Shown piece after piece: positions 32,414 through 43,100 of a stretch of 64,000 nucleotides of DNA. The notes beneath the pieces were generated by a model, which did no database searches, was not told where the DNA came from, and was given only the letters and a program-made list of their open reading frames with translations. Position 1 is the stretch's first letter; each line of letters starts with the position of its first letter. The DNA comes from Mesorhabditis belari (Eukaryota; Nematoda; Chromadorea; Rhabditida; Rhabditidae): the NCBI GenBank assembly GCA_958450365.1, contig CAUEEP010000925.1, positions 1,488,001-1,552,000 on the forward strand, written 5' to 3'. The translations under genes were made by a program, and so were the position numbers.

Positions 32414-35400
32414 ATGGCCTCTCGTCTCTCACAACTCCGAGCCCTATTCAAAGATGAGGCACTAATTGGTGGCTCGGCAATTCAGGTAAACTTGAAAACT
32501 TGTCCGTCAAATTGTCAATTGTCAGTCAATTGTCAGTTACGTCAATTCTTACGTCAATTCTTACGTCAATTCTTACCTCAATTTTACGTCAATTGAAAGT
32601 TTAGAGCTGAAAGAAAAGCTGAAAGAAAAATTTGAGCTTATCTAGAATTTCTGGTATTCTTATGTATAGATTAAAGCCCTAAAGAATCGATTATATCCCA
32701 ACTACTATTCTTTACTATCCGGCTATACCCTAACTAGCGTTAGACTAGCGTTAGACATTTTTCTACTTTGCACTTATCAGAATCATTTTTTCTTTTAAAA
32801 CCATAGCCTAGACAGAGGCCTATTTGGTCGATTAAGTTCGAAATATACCGTAAAAACTCTAATAGAACGTCTAGACGCGTCTCCCCATAGAAGCGTCGTG
32901 TAGCCTAAGTTTACTCTCAAACAAACGCTCATATCTTGACACTGGTCCTTTTGTTTCCGCTCGCTTTGGTATCAGATTAAAGCAGAGAAAATGGGTATTT
33001 TTTTAAGATATAACTACATATTTCTAGCATTAACCAGTGCTGAGAAAAAGATGATTGAAAATGATGAAAATTGCCTCTTTTTTGCCATTTTTCAATCATC
33101 TTTTTCTCAGCACTGGTTAATCGGTAAAGATATGTATGATCTCTCAAAAAAATCACCCATCCTTTCTACTTTAATCTGATACCAAAGCGTGCGTAAACAA
33201 AAGTACTGGTGCCAAGATATGAGCGTTTGTTTGAGAGTAAACTTAGACTACACGATGCTCCATTACAAACGCTTTTAACTTGCTGCAGAATTGTCTGTTT
33301 GAGAAGAGCTATAGCTCAAAAGATAGAGAATCTCAAGGGCTTTCGAATGGTTTAAAGCAGATTGAAAATGATGAATTCTAAAGAAAGTTACAGTGGTTTA
33401 TAGCCGGATGGACTGTAGGCTGAAGCGCTTTGCTTTACAATTGTACTAATCCGGCGGGCTTTGCTTTACCATTGTACAATTTTAGCATTGTACTAATCCG
33501 GAGTCGGATTTGAGGCTGATTTAGGATTCAGTTTGCTAGGATGAATCGTGCATTAACCGATTATCATTAACATCAATTTCAATCAATTATCAATTTCAGG
33601 CCTACCTCCTGCCATCCACAGATGCTCACCAAAGTGAATACCTAGCTCCATCAGATTTCCGTGTTCGTTTCCTTTCGAATTTCTCCGGTTCAAACGCTTA
33701 CGTGATCGTCACCGAAGATAAAGCTTTACTCTGGACAGATGGTCGTTATTTTACTCAAGCCGATAAACAACTAAGCAAAGAATGGACTCTAATGAAACAA
33801 GGTCTACCGGAAACGGTGACACCAGAGGATTGGATAACCGAGAACTTCAATGCTGGGACAAGAATCGGCTTCGATCCATCATTGCATCGCTTTGAGCAAG
33901 CGCAATCGATGCTAGAGAAATTTCAACAAAACAAAATCATCGCTGTAGAGCTTCAAGAGAATTTAGTGGATTGTTTTTGGACTGAAAGACCGCCAGCTTC
34001 TGTAAAGAAAGTGATAGCTTTGAGTCAAGAACAACACGGCAGATCAACCTCGGATAAAGTGCGAGAGATTCGAGAGGTGTTGAGCAAGAAGAAAGCGAAA
34101 GCTGTGCTATTCTCGGAGTTAGATGATATAATGTGGTTGATGAATATTCGTGGATTCGATATTCCATTTAATCCTCTAGCTTTCTCGATTGTTTTTGTCA
34201 CTGAGACGGATTTGCATCTCTTCATCGATCTCTCCAAAATCGATGACACCGTAGCGGCTCATTTAAACCAAGAAAATGTACAGTGCCATCCATATCCCAC
34301 AGCGAATCATTTCCTTCAAAATTGGCACAACGAGAACCGAGCTAAGCCTGGCTACAAGATTTTCATTCCACAATCCACGAATTATTCTCTAGGATCGATT
34401 TTCGAGAAGCAGAACATTATTGTATCGATTTCACCAATACAATTAATGAAAGCTGTGAAGAATCCGATAGAAATGCAAGGAATGAGAGACTCGCATGTCA
34501 GAGACTCTGCAGCACTCGTCGAATTCTTGTGCTGGTTGGAGAAAGAAGTTGAAGCGGGAAATGTTGTTGATGAGATCATTGCCGCTGAGAAGATAAACCA
34601 CTTGCGATCCGAGCAATCGGGTTTCGTTGATTTGAGCTTTGACACGATTTCGGCTTCGGGTGAACACGCCGCTTTACCCCATTATAAACACGATGACGAG
34701 ACGGGGAAAGCGACGATTTCAAAGAATTCCGTTTATCTCTTGGATTCAGGTGAGGCTAAGACGCTAAAAGAGACTTTATAGCAACCATTTCAGTCTTAAT
34801 TACTGTAATTACTGTAATATTGAATTAGGTTTAACCATCCTATTAGGGTGGTGCAAAAGAAACTGCCGATTTGACTAATAGCACCCCACTTCCATGATGA
34901 CGGTGTGGAGCGTTGTGTAGTCTAGCTTTGGACGAGTTTTTCTCGACACTGGTTTATGCTACAATGTGCGTTTAAGTATCAAAAAATAGCTGAAATTCAG
35001 GCCTATTTTTTGATACCAAAGACGCATTTTTTGAAAGTACGAGCGCTTTGAAAAAAATGAAATACTAGGTGCAAAAGAAAATGCCGGTTTGACGGTAAAT
35101 TCAAAAAAAAAAAAGATGGCGTTCGATGGTGACATGATCACAATGGAATATTTTCGCAAGTTCTCGAGCAGATTGGCATAGATTGGCATGGATCGGCCTG
35201 AATAACGTCCCTCAGTTTGGCTTCGTTCACGAGCACGGTTCGAGGCCAGATATCTGGCTTTGGAAGATATCTGGCCAATTAAGTTCCAAGATGGTTCCAA
35301 TATGGTTTCAATATGGTTCGGATACGGTTCGGATACGGTTCCAAGATGGTTCCAATATGATTTCAATATGGTTTCAATATGGTTCGGATACGGTTCCAAT

Positions 35401-37281
35401 ATGGTTTCAATATGGCTCCAATATGGTTCCAATATGGCCAGATATCTGGCTTTGGAAGATATCTGGCCTCGAACCGTGCTCGTAATCTTCCAAAGTCTCG
35501 TCTCCTTCTCGGAATCGTTGAAACCAAGTCTGACACTGCCTGAGAGACAAACTGCCATCTCCGCAGCCATCTCCGAAAGCAGCACAGAGCGAACGATGGG
35601 CAGCAGACTTTCCAATTTTGAAGTTAAACAGTAATGCTGCTCGTAGCACAAACTTTTGCTCAATCTCGACCTCGACCTCGACGATGATCTAAAAAAATAT
35701 ATAAGTATTTTAAAATAAAATAAATAACAAGCAATTTTAAATAAAATAAACAACAAGCAATTTTAAATAAAATAAACTAAACAACAACCCATTTTAAATA
35801 AAATAAAATAAAGAACAACAATTTTTAAATAAAATAAAATAAAGAACAACCATTTTAAAATAAAATAAACCAAACAACAACCATTTTAAAATAAAATAAA
35901 CCAAACAACAACCATTTTAAAATAAAATAAGCAACAATCAATTTAAAATAAAATAAACAAAAACCAAAAAATTGAAATGTCGAAATAAATAGCAAATAAC
36001 AAAATAACAAATATGCGAACAAAGCATAAAAAAAATAATGCCTTTCGCATGGCTCGTTTCTGATAAATGAGAGCCGATACCCATCGACAGTTTCTTTTGC
36101 CCCACCCTAGTAGGATGCCCAGCTAGATTCCAGCATCCTTTTTGCTATAACCTGCTTTCGATTTCAGGTGGTCAATATCGTGACGGAACGACCGATGTGA
36201 CAAGAACGGTCGTGATTGGAGAAGGAGATAAAGATTTCATCGAACACAACACTTTGGTCTTGATTGGTCATATTGAGAACGCGATTGTGAGATTTCCGAA
36301 AGGAATTCTCGGCATTCGTCTAGATACCCTCACAAGGAAAGCACTTTGGGAAAGGGGATTGGACTTTGGACATGGAACAGGCCATGGAGTTGGGCACTTC
36401 TTGAATGTGCATGAGGGACCGTGCGGGATCAGCTACAGGTAGTTCTAGAGATTCTAGAGATTCTAGAGATTCTAGAGATTCTAGAGATCATGTAAATGTA
36501 AACCGGCTTATCTAACCCATCCCACCGACTTATCTGGCCCATTTCCAGAACCTCAAACCCTGACGGAGGCCTGAAAGCGGGAATGGTGTTGACGATTGAG
36601 CCGGGCTATTATCTGCCCGGGAAATACGGGACGAGAATCGAGAATTGCTATGAATTGGTCGACGACAGCGAACATCCCGGCTTCTTGCTCTTCAAAGAGT
36701 TGACACTAGCTCCGATCCAGGTAAACTATTCATAACCAATAAGTGCACCAGAAAGCTCGCGTTTCCAAGTGCACAAAGTACAGCACTTTTCGTTAAAAAT
36801 TAGACTTTCTATTGAAAGAGCGATTTCTTAAAAAGCCGTTGGCAGCTTGAAAACACCTCTCCGACGTTCACTGGCTATCCAGCTCACGGGCTATCCAGCT
36901 TTGGTTTAGTGCCAGAGCGCTAGCCTCACGTGCTAAACCTCGCTGACACGTGAGGCTAGCGCTCTGGCACTAAACCTCGCGGGTTCGATTCCCCAAGCCT
37001 TGAATTTTCTCCTTTTTTGTAAAAAAATTAACAACAATACATTTTCGATATAGCTGATGACGAATTGTGCAAAAACAAACCCAATAAAATCAATCAAATC
37101 AATCAAATAAATGATTTTTTTGCAGAAATCGATTATCAAAAAGGATCTTCTCGAGAAGAAACACATCGATTGGTTGAATGGATATCATGAAAGAGTGCTG
37201 AAAATCGTCGGAGAGTATTTGCTGAAGAATGGAAAGAAATTTGAGTACGAATGGCTGAAGAAACAGTGCTCACCGTTGTAA
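32414..37281 (+). CDS. app-1: X-prolyl aminopeptidase (aminopeptidase P, M24B family)
   Basis: Exons: 32414-32485, 33600-34749, 36168-36438, 36549-36720, 37126-37281 (TAA). All phases are consistent and give 606 aa, close to the 616 aa of C. elegans APP-1, whose family name I use. The ATG directly follows a TTTTTCAG acceptor. The enzyme removes an N-terminal residue preceding proline, normally in the cytosol, using two metal ions. The two N-terminal creatinase-like domains include LLPSTDAHQSEYLAPSD and LLWTDGRYFTQA. The C-terminal pita-bread domain has all expected metal ligands: two Asp in LLDSGGQYRDGTTDVTRT, His in GHGVGHFLNVHEGP, Glu in TIEPGYY and Glu in GTRIEN. Intron 1 (1114 bp) holds a foldback repeat, intron 2 (1418 bp) a mariner-type element, and intron 4 a tRNA-like palindrome. 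The coding sequence itself shows no damage. Confidence 0.95.
32890..33265. repeat. Foldback element in app-1 intron 1
   Basis: The sequence from 'gtagcctaagtttactctca' to 'aatcatctttttctcagcac' is mirrored around about 33080 ('accagtgctgagaaaaagatga' / 'tcatctttttctcagcactggt'), with both outer arms containing 'aaacgctcatatcttg'. One arm is also present in the inverted copy at about 28385-28570. Confidence 0.8.
34843..36110 (-). mobile_element. Degenerate mariner-family element in app-1 intron 2
   Basis: Terminal inverted repeats (TTAGGGTGGTGCAAAAGAAACTG and the reverse complement ending CCACCCTAG) are flanked by TA on both sides. Length 1268 bp is typical of mariner. On the minus strand at about 35650-35480, NFKIGKSAAHRSLCAAF and LRQCQTWFQRFREGDETLED match the helix-turn-helix N-terminus of mariner transposases. 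The catalytic region is gone, replaced by 'atatggttccaatatggtttc' repeats (35290-35440) and an 'aaaataaacaacaa' array (35690-35990). A second MITE fragment (34878-35060) is nested inside. The element cannot be autonomous. Confidence 0.8.
36903..37000 (+). repeat. Perfect 30-bp inverted repeat with tRNA-like 3' half
   Basis: 36903-36932 (GGTTTAGTGCCAGAGCGCTA onward) is exactly inverted at 36948-36977, with a 15-base spacer. The right arm runs into CGCGGGTTCGATTCCCC, a tRNA T-arm and B-box-like sequence. No full tRNA cloverleaf forms that I can see. It lies in app-1 intron 4. Confidence 0.75.
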
Positions 37282-37721
37282 AATCAAATCGCTTCGCTTC
37301 AAAATTTGCTCAATTTCTGATTAAACGTGATAAATTAAATTGTGATTTCTCCTGGGCTTCTATAGATTTTCAAAATACTTTAATAAAAAAAAGTTAGAGA
37401 GATAAGTTTATAATTTATCCAAAATCGCATCAAATTTAGGCCTTTAATACATCAAAAATGAGTGAGTTTAGCTGCTTTGAGCACATTACAACCCAAGTCT
37501 TTCACCTAAAACCACCTAAACAATGATCATTTATCAGGATTGTTGTCGAGAAATTCAAAGAATTCAAAGAATTCAAAGATCTTCAGCCGATGAAATGAAA
37601 ATTTCCAAAGAAACAATTTATGTACAACATAAAAACTCGAAAATAACAAGAAAAACAACAAATTTACCAAGCGTTTCCTCTAAACTTTTGGGGTTTATGC
37701 TCCCCATATGATGGCGTTTAG

Positions 37722-38667
37722 TCAAACGAGTAATTGGCAGCAATTTTCTGGTTGAGCGGGAACGTATTTAGCAAAGAAGTGCAAGAAAGGGCCGTTAGAA
37801 TCTCTTGAAACAATGTAGATGCAATCCGGTTCATCGTTCACCCTTGTCTTATACAATTCACGACTGCATGTATTCGTACCAATACCCTTCACAATCGAAT
37901 ACCTTTGCAAAGTTTCGCTCATACATTTCAGAGCATCATCGCACCAGCAATCCGTACTTTTTGAAGTTGGTGCATCCTTAAACGGAGTAAAGAATCGATT
38001 TCTACCAGTGCATGTAACAAAGATTCCTGGATATCGATTTTGACTCGGTATTCCACTTTGTGGCCATTGTTCCGGCCACGAGATCTGCTGCCATTAGGTA
38101 GTTCGGTTCTTCCTCAATGTTGAATGCAATCACCTCAACATTCGTCATCAAGAAAAACTGACTTGCAATTCCATTAACCGAGATTTCCTTGCAATTGCCC
38201 AGCTGATTTTGGAAGAGATTTGTGATGAAACGATGTTTTTCGTCTTCTTCATTCCAAGTGTACCTGCTGAGATTCAAAAAGATTCGCTCAGTGAAGATTG
38301 AGAAGCATTCACGCAAACTATCATAATCGTCCAGGCGTTTGACTTCTCCAATTGTATTCAGCTTTGCCAACAATTTCAATGGGATTTCTTTTTCGAACTC
38401 ATTGCGAACATAATTAGTTGCGTCAATCAAGTTGAAGACCGCAAGGCTTTGAATTCTGTTCAAAATAGCAGTTCCAGAGCGAAGATCAAGAAAAACCGAA
38501 GACTTTTCCGGATGTTTCTTGATTTCCACAATGTAGATCGGTCGAAAGATGATCGAATGTACGTGTTCTCCAAAAATCATCCATGGTCGATTGATGAGAA
38601 TCACTAGGTCAGTAATTTCCTCATTCCTTCCTTTTTGGCTGCTGTTGAACAACCACGTATTTGGCAA
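37722..38667 (-). pseudogene. F-box-like gene, subfamily 3, copy without intact start, one frameshift
   Basis: Reading right to left, the body INRPWMIFGEHVHSIIFRPI to WNTESK runs in one frame to about 38035. A single-base shift there leads to NRYPGIFVTCTGRNRFF and on through ALKCMSETLQRYS to FLHFFAKYVPAQPENCCQ (stop at 37722). The F-box-like N-terminus is missing and the first residues (MPNTWLFNSSQKGRN) come from read-through of the neighbouring fragment. It keeps the Trp codon that is TAG in two relatives. Confidence 0.7.
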
Positions 38668-38866
38668 AGAATTGCAGAGGTGCAGAAAACTCCCGACCGA
38701 TATATTTAATATTCAACGTCGAAACGATGTAGATAAAATCGCGTTCATCATCTATCTTCTGCTTGTAGAAGTCGAGAGACTGCACGAACATATTTTGATA
38801 GTCTGGGATCGGGTACTTTTTGCACATTTCTTCCATAAATTGTAGAATTTCCCCGAATGAGCTCAA
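38621..38866 (-). pseudogene. C-terminal fragment of F-box-like gene
   Basis: 81 codons: EILQFMEEMCKKYPIPDYQN, then FYKQKIDDERDFIYIVSTLN, then FSAPLQFFAKYVVVQQ. This matches the end of the subfamily 2/3 proteins. It has no start region and directly abuts the truncated gene at 37722-38667, so it is a rearrangement relic. Confidence 0.65.
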
Positions 38867-39021
38867 CTCTCCAATCCGTTAAAGTCCGGGCCCTGCAGTG
38901 AGGAAATTATCGAGCGGGTTGCTTGACGTGAATGTGAGGGAGATTGCAGGATCCAGGACCTTGATTTCGAAGGAAGTAGAACTGGCTTCCACGTCCGTTC
39001 ATCGATATCTCCTTGAAATTG

Positions 39022-39588
39022 TCAAGCTGCCTTTTCGTCTGCTTTCGTCTGATTCGTCAGATAGCGGCCATTTTCATTGTCCATATTCCACATGTACCAA
39101 GTGAGATCCAAAAAGATTCGCTCGGTCACCTTTCCTTTGAAAATTGCAAAATGCTCGCGCATCGCTGGATAGGTTAACATCGTTTTGATTTCCCCAAGAG
39201 AACCCAACTTTCTGAGAACTTCCAATGCTGTCTCTTTTTCGGTATTACTCTAGGTCCAGCCGTCCGTTCGGATAATCCCAAGGTGGATGTAGCTTGTGAT
39301 CCTCTTCAAGAGAACTGATTGGCAACGAAGATCGGTGAAAATCGAAGAGCTTGGGTGTTTCTTGATCTAGACAATGTGCATTCAGCGGAAAATGATCGAA
39401 TGTACGTGTTCTCCAAAAATCATCTATGGCCGATTGATGAGAATCGCGCGGAATTTCTTGTTGTTCTTCATCAATTCAATGATGTCCTTTGGATCCATCT
39501 GTTCCAGGATTTCCAGTTTCAAATTGTCGCAGAGCTTTTCCATCGGGAAGTTGCAAAGATTCGGCACTGAGAATGAGAGTTCTGCCAT
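39022..39588 (-). pseudogene. F-box-like gene, subfamily 3, broken copy sharing TAG with 6.7 kb copy
   Basis: The ATG at 39588 follows a TTTTCAG acceptor: MAELSFSVPNLCNFPMEKLC, then EILEQMDPKDIIELMKNNKK. A TAG (39426-39424) replaces the Trp codon after AILINRP. Downstream homology continues (HVHSIIF region, frame lost, then LEVLRKLGSLGEIKTML to about 39022). Confidence 0.75.
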
Positions 39589-39886
39589 TCTATCTGAAAA
39601 TTGAAAGATTAGTTCGACCAAAACGAACATAGATAATGCATTAACAAATATCATTTACTCTATTGATATTGTCAATACAAATCTCAACGCAAACATAAAA
39701 GTACCGTTCGAAATCTTCAACCCTCTCAAAATTCATTGACCACTTCTGCAAAATTTATTATTTGGACTAAAGAGGCAAGTGTTGTCATAACAGTAATACT
39801 GTAACGGTAATAAAAAAACAAAGTGAATACTGAATGCAAAGTGAATATTAGAGAAAGTGAATCAACAAATAAGGTTAGATAAACTT

Positions 39887-40870
39887 TCATTGAATCGATG
39901 AAACAAATTTGGCGAAAAAAAATTCATCGTTCACAGCATAAATACAGTCACGATTCTCGTCGATTCTTTTCCAATAACAATGAATTGGATTATCAAGAGA
40001 ATAAGAAAACATCCTGTGTTTTCTCAGCGTTTCCATCATTGTATCCCTGATGAAAGACTTGTTTCGTTCGTTGACATGACGAATTTTGGGCAAGTTCTTG
40101 ATCCAATTGTTTATTTCAACTCTCTCCAGCCAATGCAAGCAACAAGCGGCTTCTTTATTTTCACCCGGAATTCCAGAATTCAGAATCAACTCAATTGTCG
40201 ATTTGACACTTTCTAAAGGAACCCCAGGCACAAATAACTCGAGTTGAGTCTTCGAAAGTGCCGAATAAACTGTTGGATATAGATCAGTAACATATAATAA
40301 GATCCTTCTGCAATTTCGAAGTCTTCCACCGATCAAAGACAACAAAAGCTCTTGTTCTACTTCGTCGTTCCAAGGGTAAACCTTCAATGATGCTCGATCG
40401 GTGACTTCAGCTTTTAAATTCTTCAAACAATCGCTGAAATTCTTTCCATCAAGGACCCACACATCCAACTCATCGACTTGTTTCAAATTGGCGAAGATCT
40501 TCTTGACTGCCAAAAGTTGCTTCTCATTAATGTCATAAACTCCAGCATGTGAAATGTTCAAAGATGAACATCGTTCAACTTGTGCCAAGAGAAGAACATC
40601 TGAATAGAGAGGAGTTGATTCCGGGAATTTCGTGACTTGAATGATTGAGGTTAGATCATCCCAATTTTCTCCTTTTATCATGTCAAATGAAATGTCAATA
40701 GAATGGATTTGTTTTCCAAAAATCCGTGCTGGTTTCTGCAAAAGAATCCATCGAAATCTTCTGTCAACTTTCATCAATTCTGGCACATCTGTTGGGTCCA
40801 ATTCATCGATTACTTCCAAAACGAGATCGTAGCAGAGTTTCTTCATCGGGAAATTTGCGAAGTTCGCCAT
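39887..40870 (-). CDS. F-box-like protein, subfamily 1, intact copy (arm B, 327 aa)
   Basis: Single exon. The ATG at 40870 lies five bases after a TTTCAG acceptor (MANFANFPMKKLCYDL). F-box-like segment LEVIDELDPTDVPELMKVDRRFR, then the family body (LLAQVERCSSLNISHAG, ELLLSLIGGRLRNCRR, KNLPKIRHVNERNKSF) and the usual end FFAKFVSSIQ. It has no stop or frameshift, unlike its inverted-repeat partner at 19.6 kb, so it is the functional candidate of that pair. The SCF adaptor role is inferred. Confidence 0.82.
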   Translation of the reverse strand: MANFANFPMKKLCYDLVLEVIDELDPTDVPELMKVDRRFRWILLQKPARIFGKQIHSIDISFDMIKGENWDDLTSIIQVTKFPESTPLYSDVLLLAQVERCSSLNISHAGVYDINEKQLLAVKKIFANLKQVDELDVWVLDGKNFSDCLKNLKAEVTDRASLKVYPWNDEVEQELLLSLIGGRLRNCRRILLYVTDLYPTVYSALSKTQLELFVPGVPLESVKSTIELILNSGIPGENKEAACCLHWLERVEINNWIKNLPKIRHVNERNKSFIRDTMMETLRKHRMFSYSLDNPIHCYWKRIDENRDCIYAVNDEFFFAKFVSSIQ

Positions 40871-41234
40871 TCTACCTGAAAGAAAAGAAATTAAATCAAT
40901 TATGTTGGTGAAAGACAAAAAGAAGTTAATATGCTGAATAGATTGGTGACTATTTTAGCAAGTTGTATTAGCCTGAAACTCGAAACATGTTATAAATGCT
41001 GTATAACCATATTTGATTATCCTAGAATGGGTCGATAAATGGTATCAATACAACCAATCAAAACCTTAGGTCCAACTAAGCGAGGATAAAAGTGGCCCCT
41101 CCCAACCCCTAAAGTACCCTTCTTTTTGTCGTCTGATACCATAATCTAGTTGCAAATGTTCTTCGCAAATAAAACACTGACTTTAAACACACAAAAATTT
41201 CCCGAGGTATGGCAAAGTCTTTACAAATCGCAAA

Positions 41235-42254
41235 TCATTTCAAAAGAAACCAAGAATCATTTATTAGTTGACAAATAACAAGATTAGCAATTGTATGAAA
41301 ATGTGCACCAATGAGTCGGTTCATTTCAAAGGCATCGAGCACACAGAAACACTCGCGTTCCTCGTCGATTTGCTGCTTGAAAGTCATTCGTTTCCGAATC
41401 GATTGCTTTCTCGTCAAATAATATTTCTTCGACATTTCATTCGCGTTTCTCCAAACTTTCGTCTTTTCCTCGCGACTGATTTGCACCATAACTTGTTCCG
41501 TGAAATACTGGTGAAATTGTCCGTGTCGAAGTGAGATTTTTGGCCTGAAACATGAAGAAAACATCAGGGCTTTTGCTCGGAATTCCTTTAGTGACACCCA
41601 AAAGAACCAACTCATCAAAAGACATCTGGTCGTAGTTGTAATCGACTTCACTGAAAATCATTTTGGCTCCAAGCATTGACAATTTCTCGTAGAAGTTTTG
41701 AAATCGGTAGCCAGCTCCCTGAATCACGCATTCTATCATGTTTTAAAGTTGCGAACCAGAGTATGTTGACAAAAAGGAGAGATTAAGCTCCGTGAAATCC
41801 AAATAAACGCCATCCAGGTATGTTGGATTGAAATTTAAAAGAATTTCCTCAAAGCCTTGATAGTGTTCGAGAAATAGACGAATTTCATTTACTTCTTTGA
41901 TGCTCGCGAGAGCTTTCGTGATCACTTTCACTTCCTCGTCCGTGAAATGATGATACCTAAAGTTCGAATGCTCTCCAGGAAAACCGCCTTTTCTGTGCGA
42001 AGATCAAAGCAAGTTGGGGCTGAGTCATGGGTTTTTCTGCCAAGCATTTAAAAATTCGGTTTGATCTTGATCGAGTAGACTTCTTTTCCTAAAAGCCTCC
42101 ACGGTTCCCTCAGAAGAATCGATCGAAACTCGTTATTCGTCTTGATAAACTCCGCCACATCGTTCGGATCCAACTGCTCGATAACTTCCAGCTTCAGATC
42201 GTAGCAAAGTTTCTCCATTAGAAACGTCTTCAACTTCCTCATTTTGAACGGCAT
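41235..42254 (-). pseudogene. F-box-like gene, subfamily 2, broken copy (arm B)
   Basis: MPFKMRKLKTFLMEKLCYDL, then EVIEQLDPNDVAEFIKTNNE, then LLGKEVYSIKIKPNF and a stop. Later pieces are in other frames: SIKEVNEIRLFLEHYQGFEE (41931-41743), KMIFSEVDYNYDQMSFDELV (41739-41437) and RMTFKQQIDEERECFCV (to 41235). It retains the ~120 bp deleted in the arm A copy, so it is the less damaged representative, but still not a single open frame. Confidence 0.75.
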
Positions 42255-43100
42255 TGGCGCTTCTTGCACCTGAAAATCAACAATTATTCAATGCGTGAAG
42301 ATGAAAACGATTTTAAAAAGAGCCAAAATACATGGCAAAGTCTTAATCAACGTTCTTCTCGCATCAAAACAAAGTCATTCCACGATAAAATTGGCTAAAC
42401 TTTCCAAAATACATTCGCCAATTTGTGAGTTTTCAAGACTGCCAAATTTTGAACCTTTCAACGAAAAGCACTTGTGTTCACATGTTAAAATACTTAGTTA
42501 ATGCTTGATTCCCTATCGAAAATTAAATTTGCGGCGTTTCACATACAAGTTTCTCAAAGAGAATTTCATACTCACAAAACTTTCGAGTATCAAAAACAAA
42601 AAGCACTCGTTACAGTAAAAAAATGCATCATCTTCCCCCTTTACGCGTTTCCTTGTCATGTATTGGTTTAAAATCGTCAACGACACCAGGCCCGAAAAAT
42701 TTATGCTAAATTGTGAACTTTTATTTTCCTAGCTTCAAAAACTAAACCGCGTAGAGCAAAGAGAGAAAATATAAGGCAAGGAACTAGAAACAAATTAACA
42801 CAAAGACATGAATAAAATACCTAGTAAACACTTTCAAAAGGAAAAATGATCTTAACTTTGTTACACGATTGACGGAAAATCACAGACATTTGTGGAAAAA
42901 CGGGGAAACAATCGAATCAGAACTTTTAAAAGGAATTTTATTAGCTGTACGAGATTTACACCCATATCATATCAGAAACGCCATCAAAATTCAACTAGGA
43001 AAAGAGATTTCGAGAAATTGTGTTAACTTCAATAAATTGTAACGATGAAATCTCAAACTAGAATGAGTATACCCTAACAAAAATGAAAAAGCAAACATCT
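42255..43100. other. Intergenic sequence of inverted-duplication arm B
   Basis: Reverse-complement counterpart of 17541-18390. It contains the RNFT B 3' region. No gene seen. Confidence 0.5.

Noticed and set aside
34959..35756. 265-codon minus-strand frame
   Set aside because: Crosses a nested MITE, an 'atatggttcc' repeat and only a fragment of mariner transposase. Not one gene.
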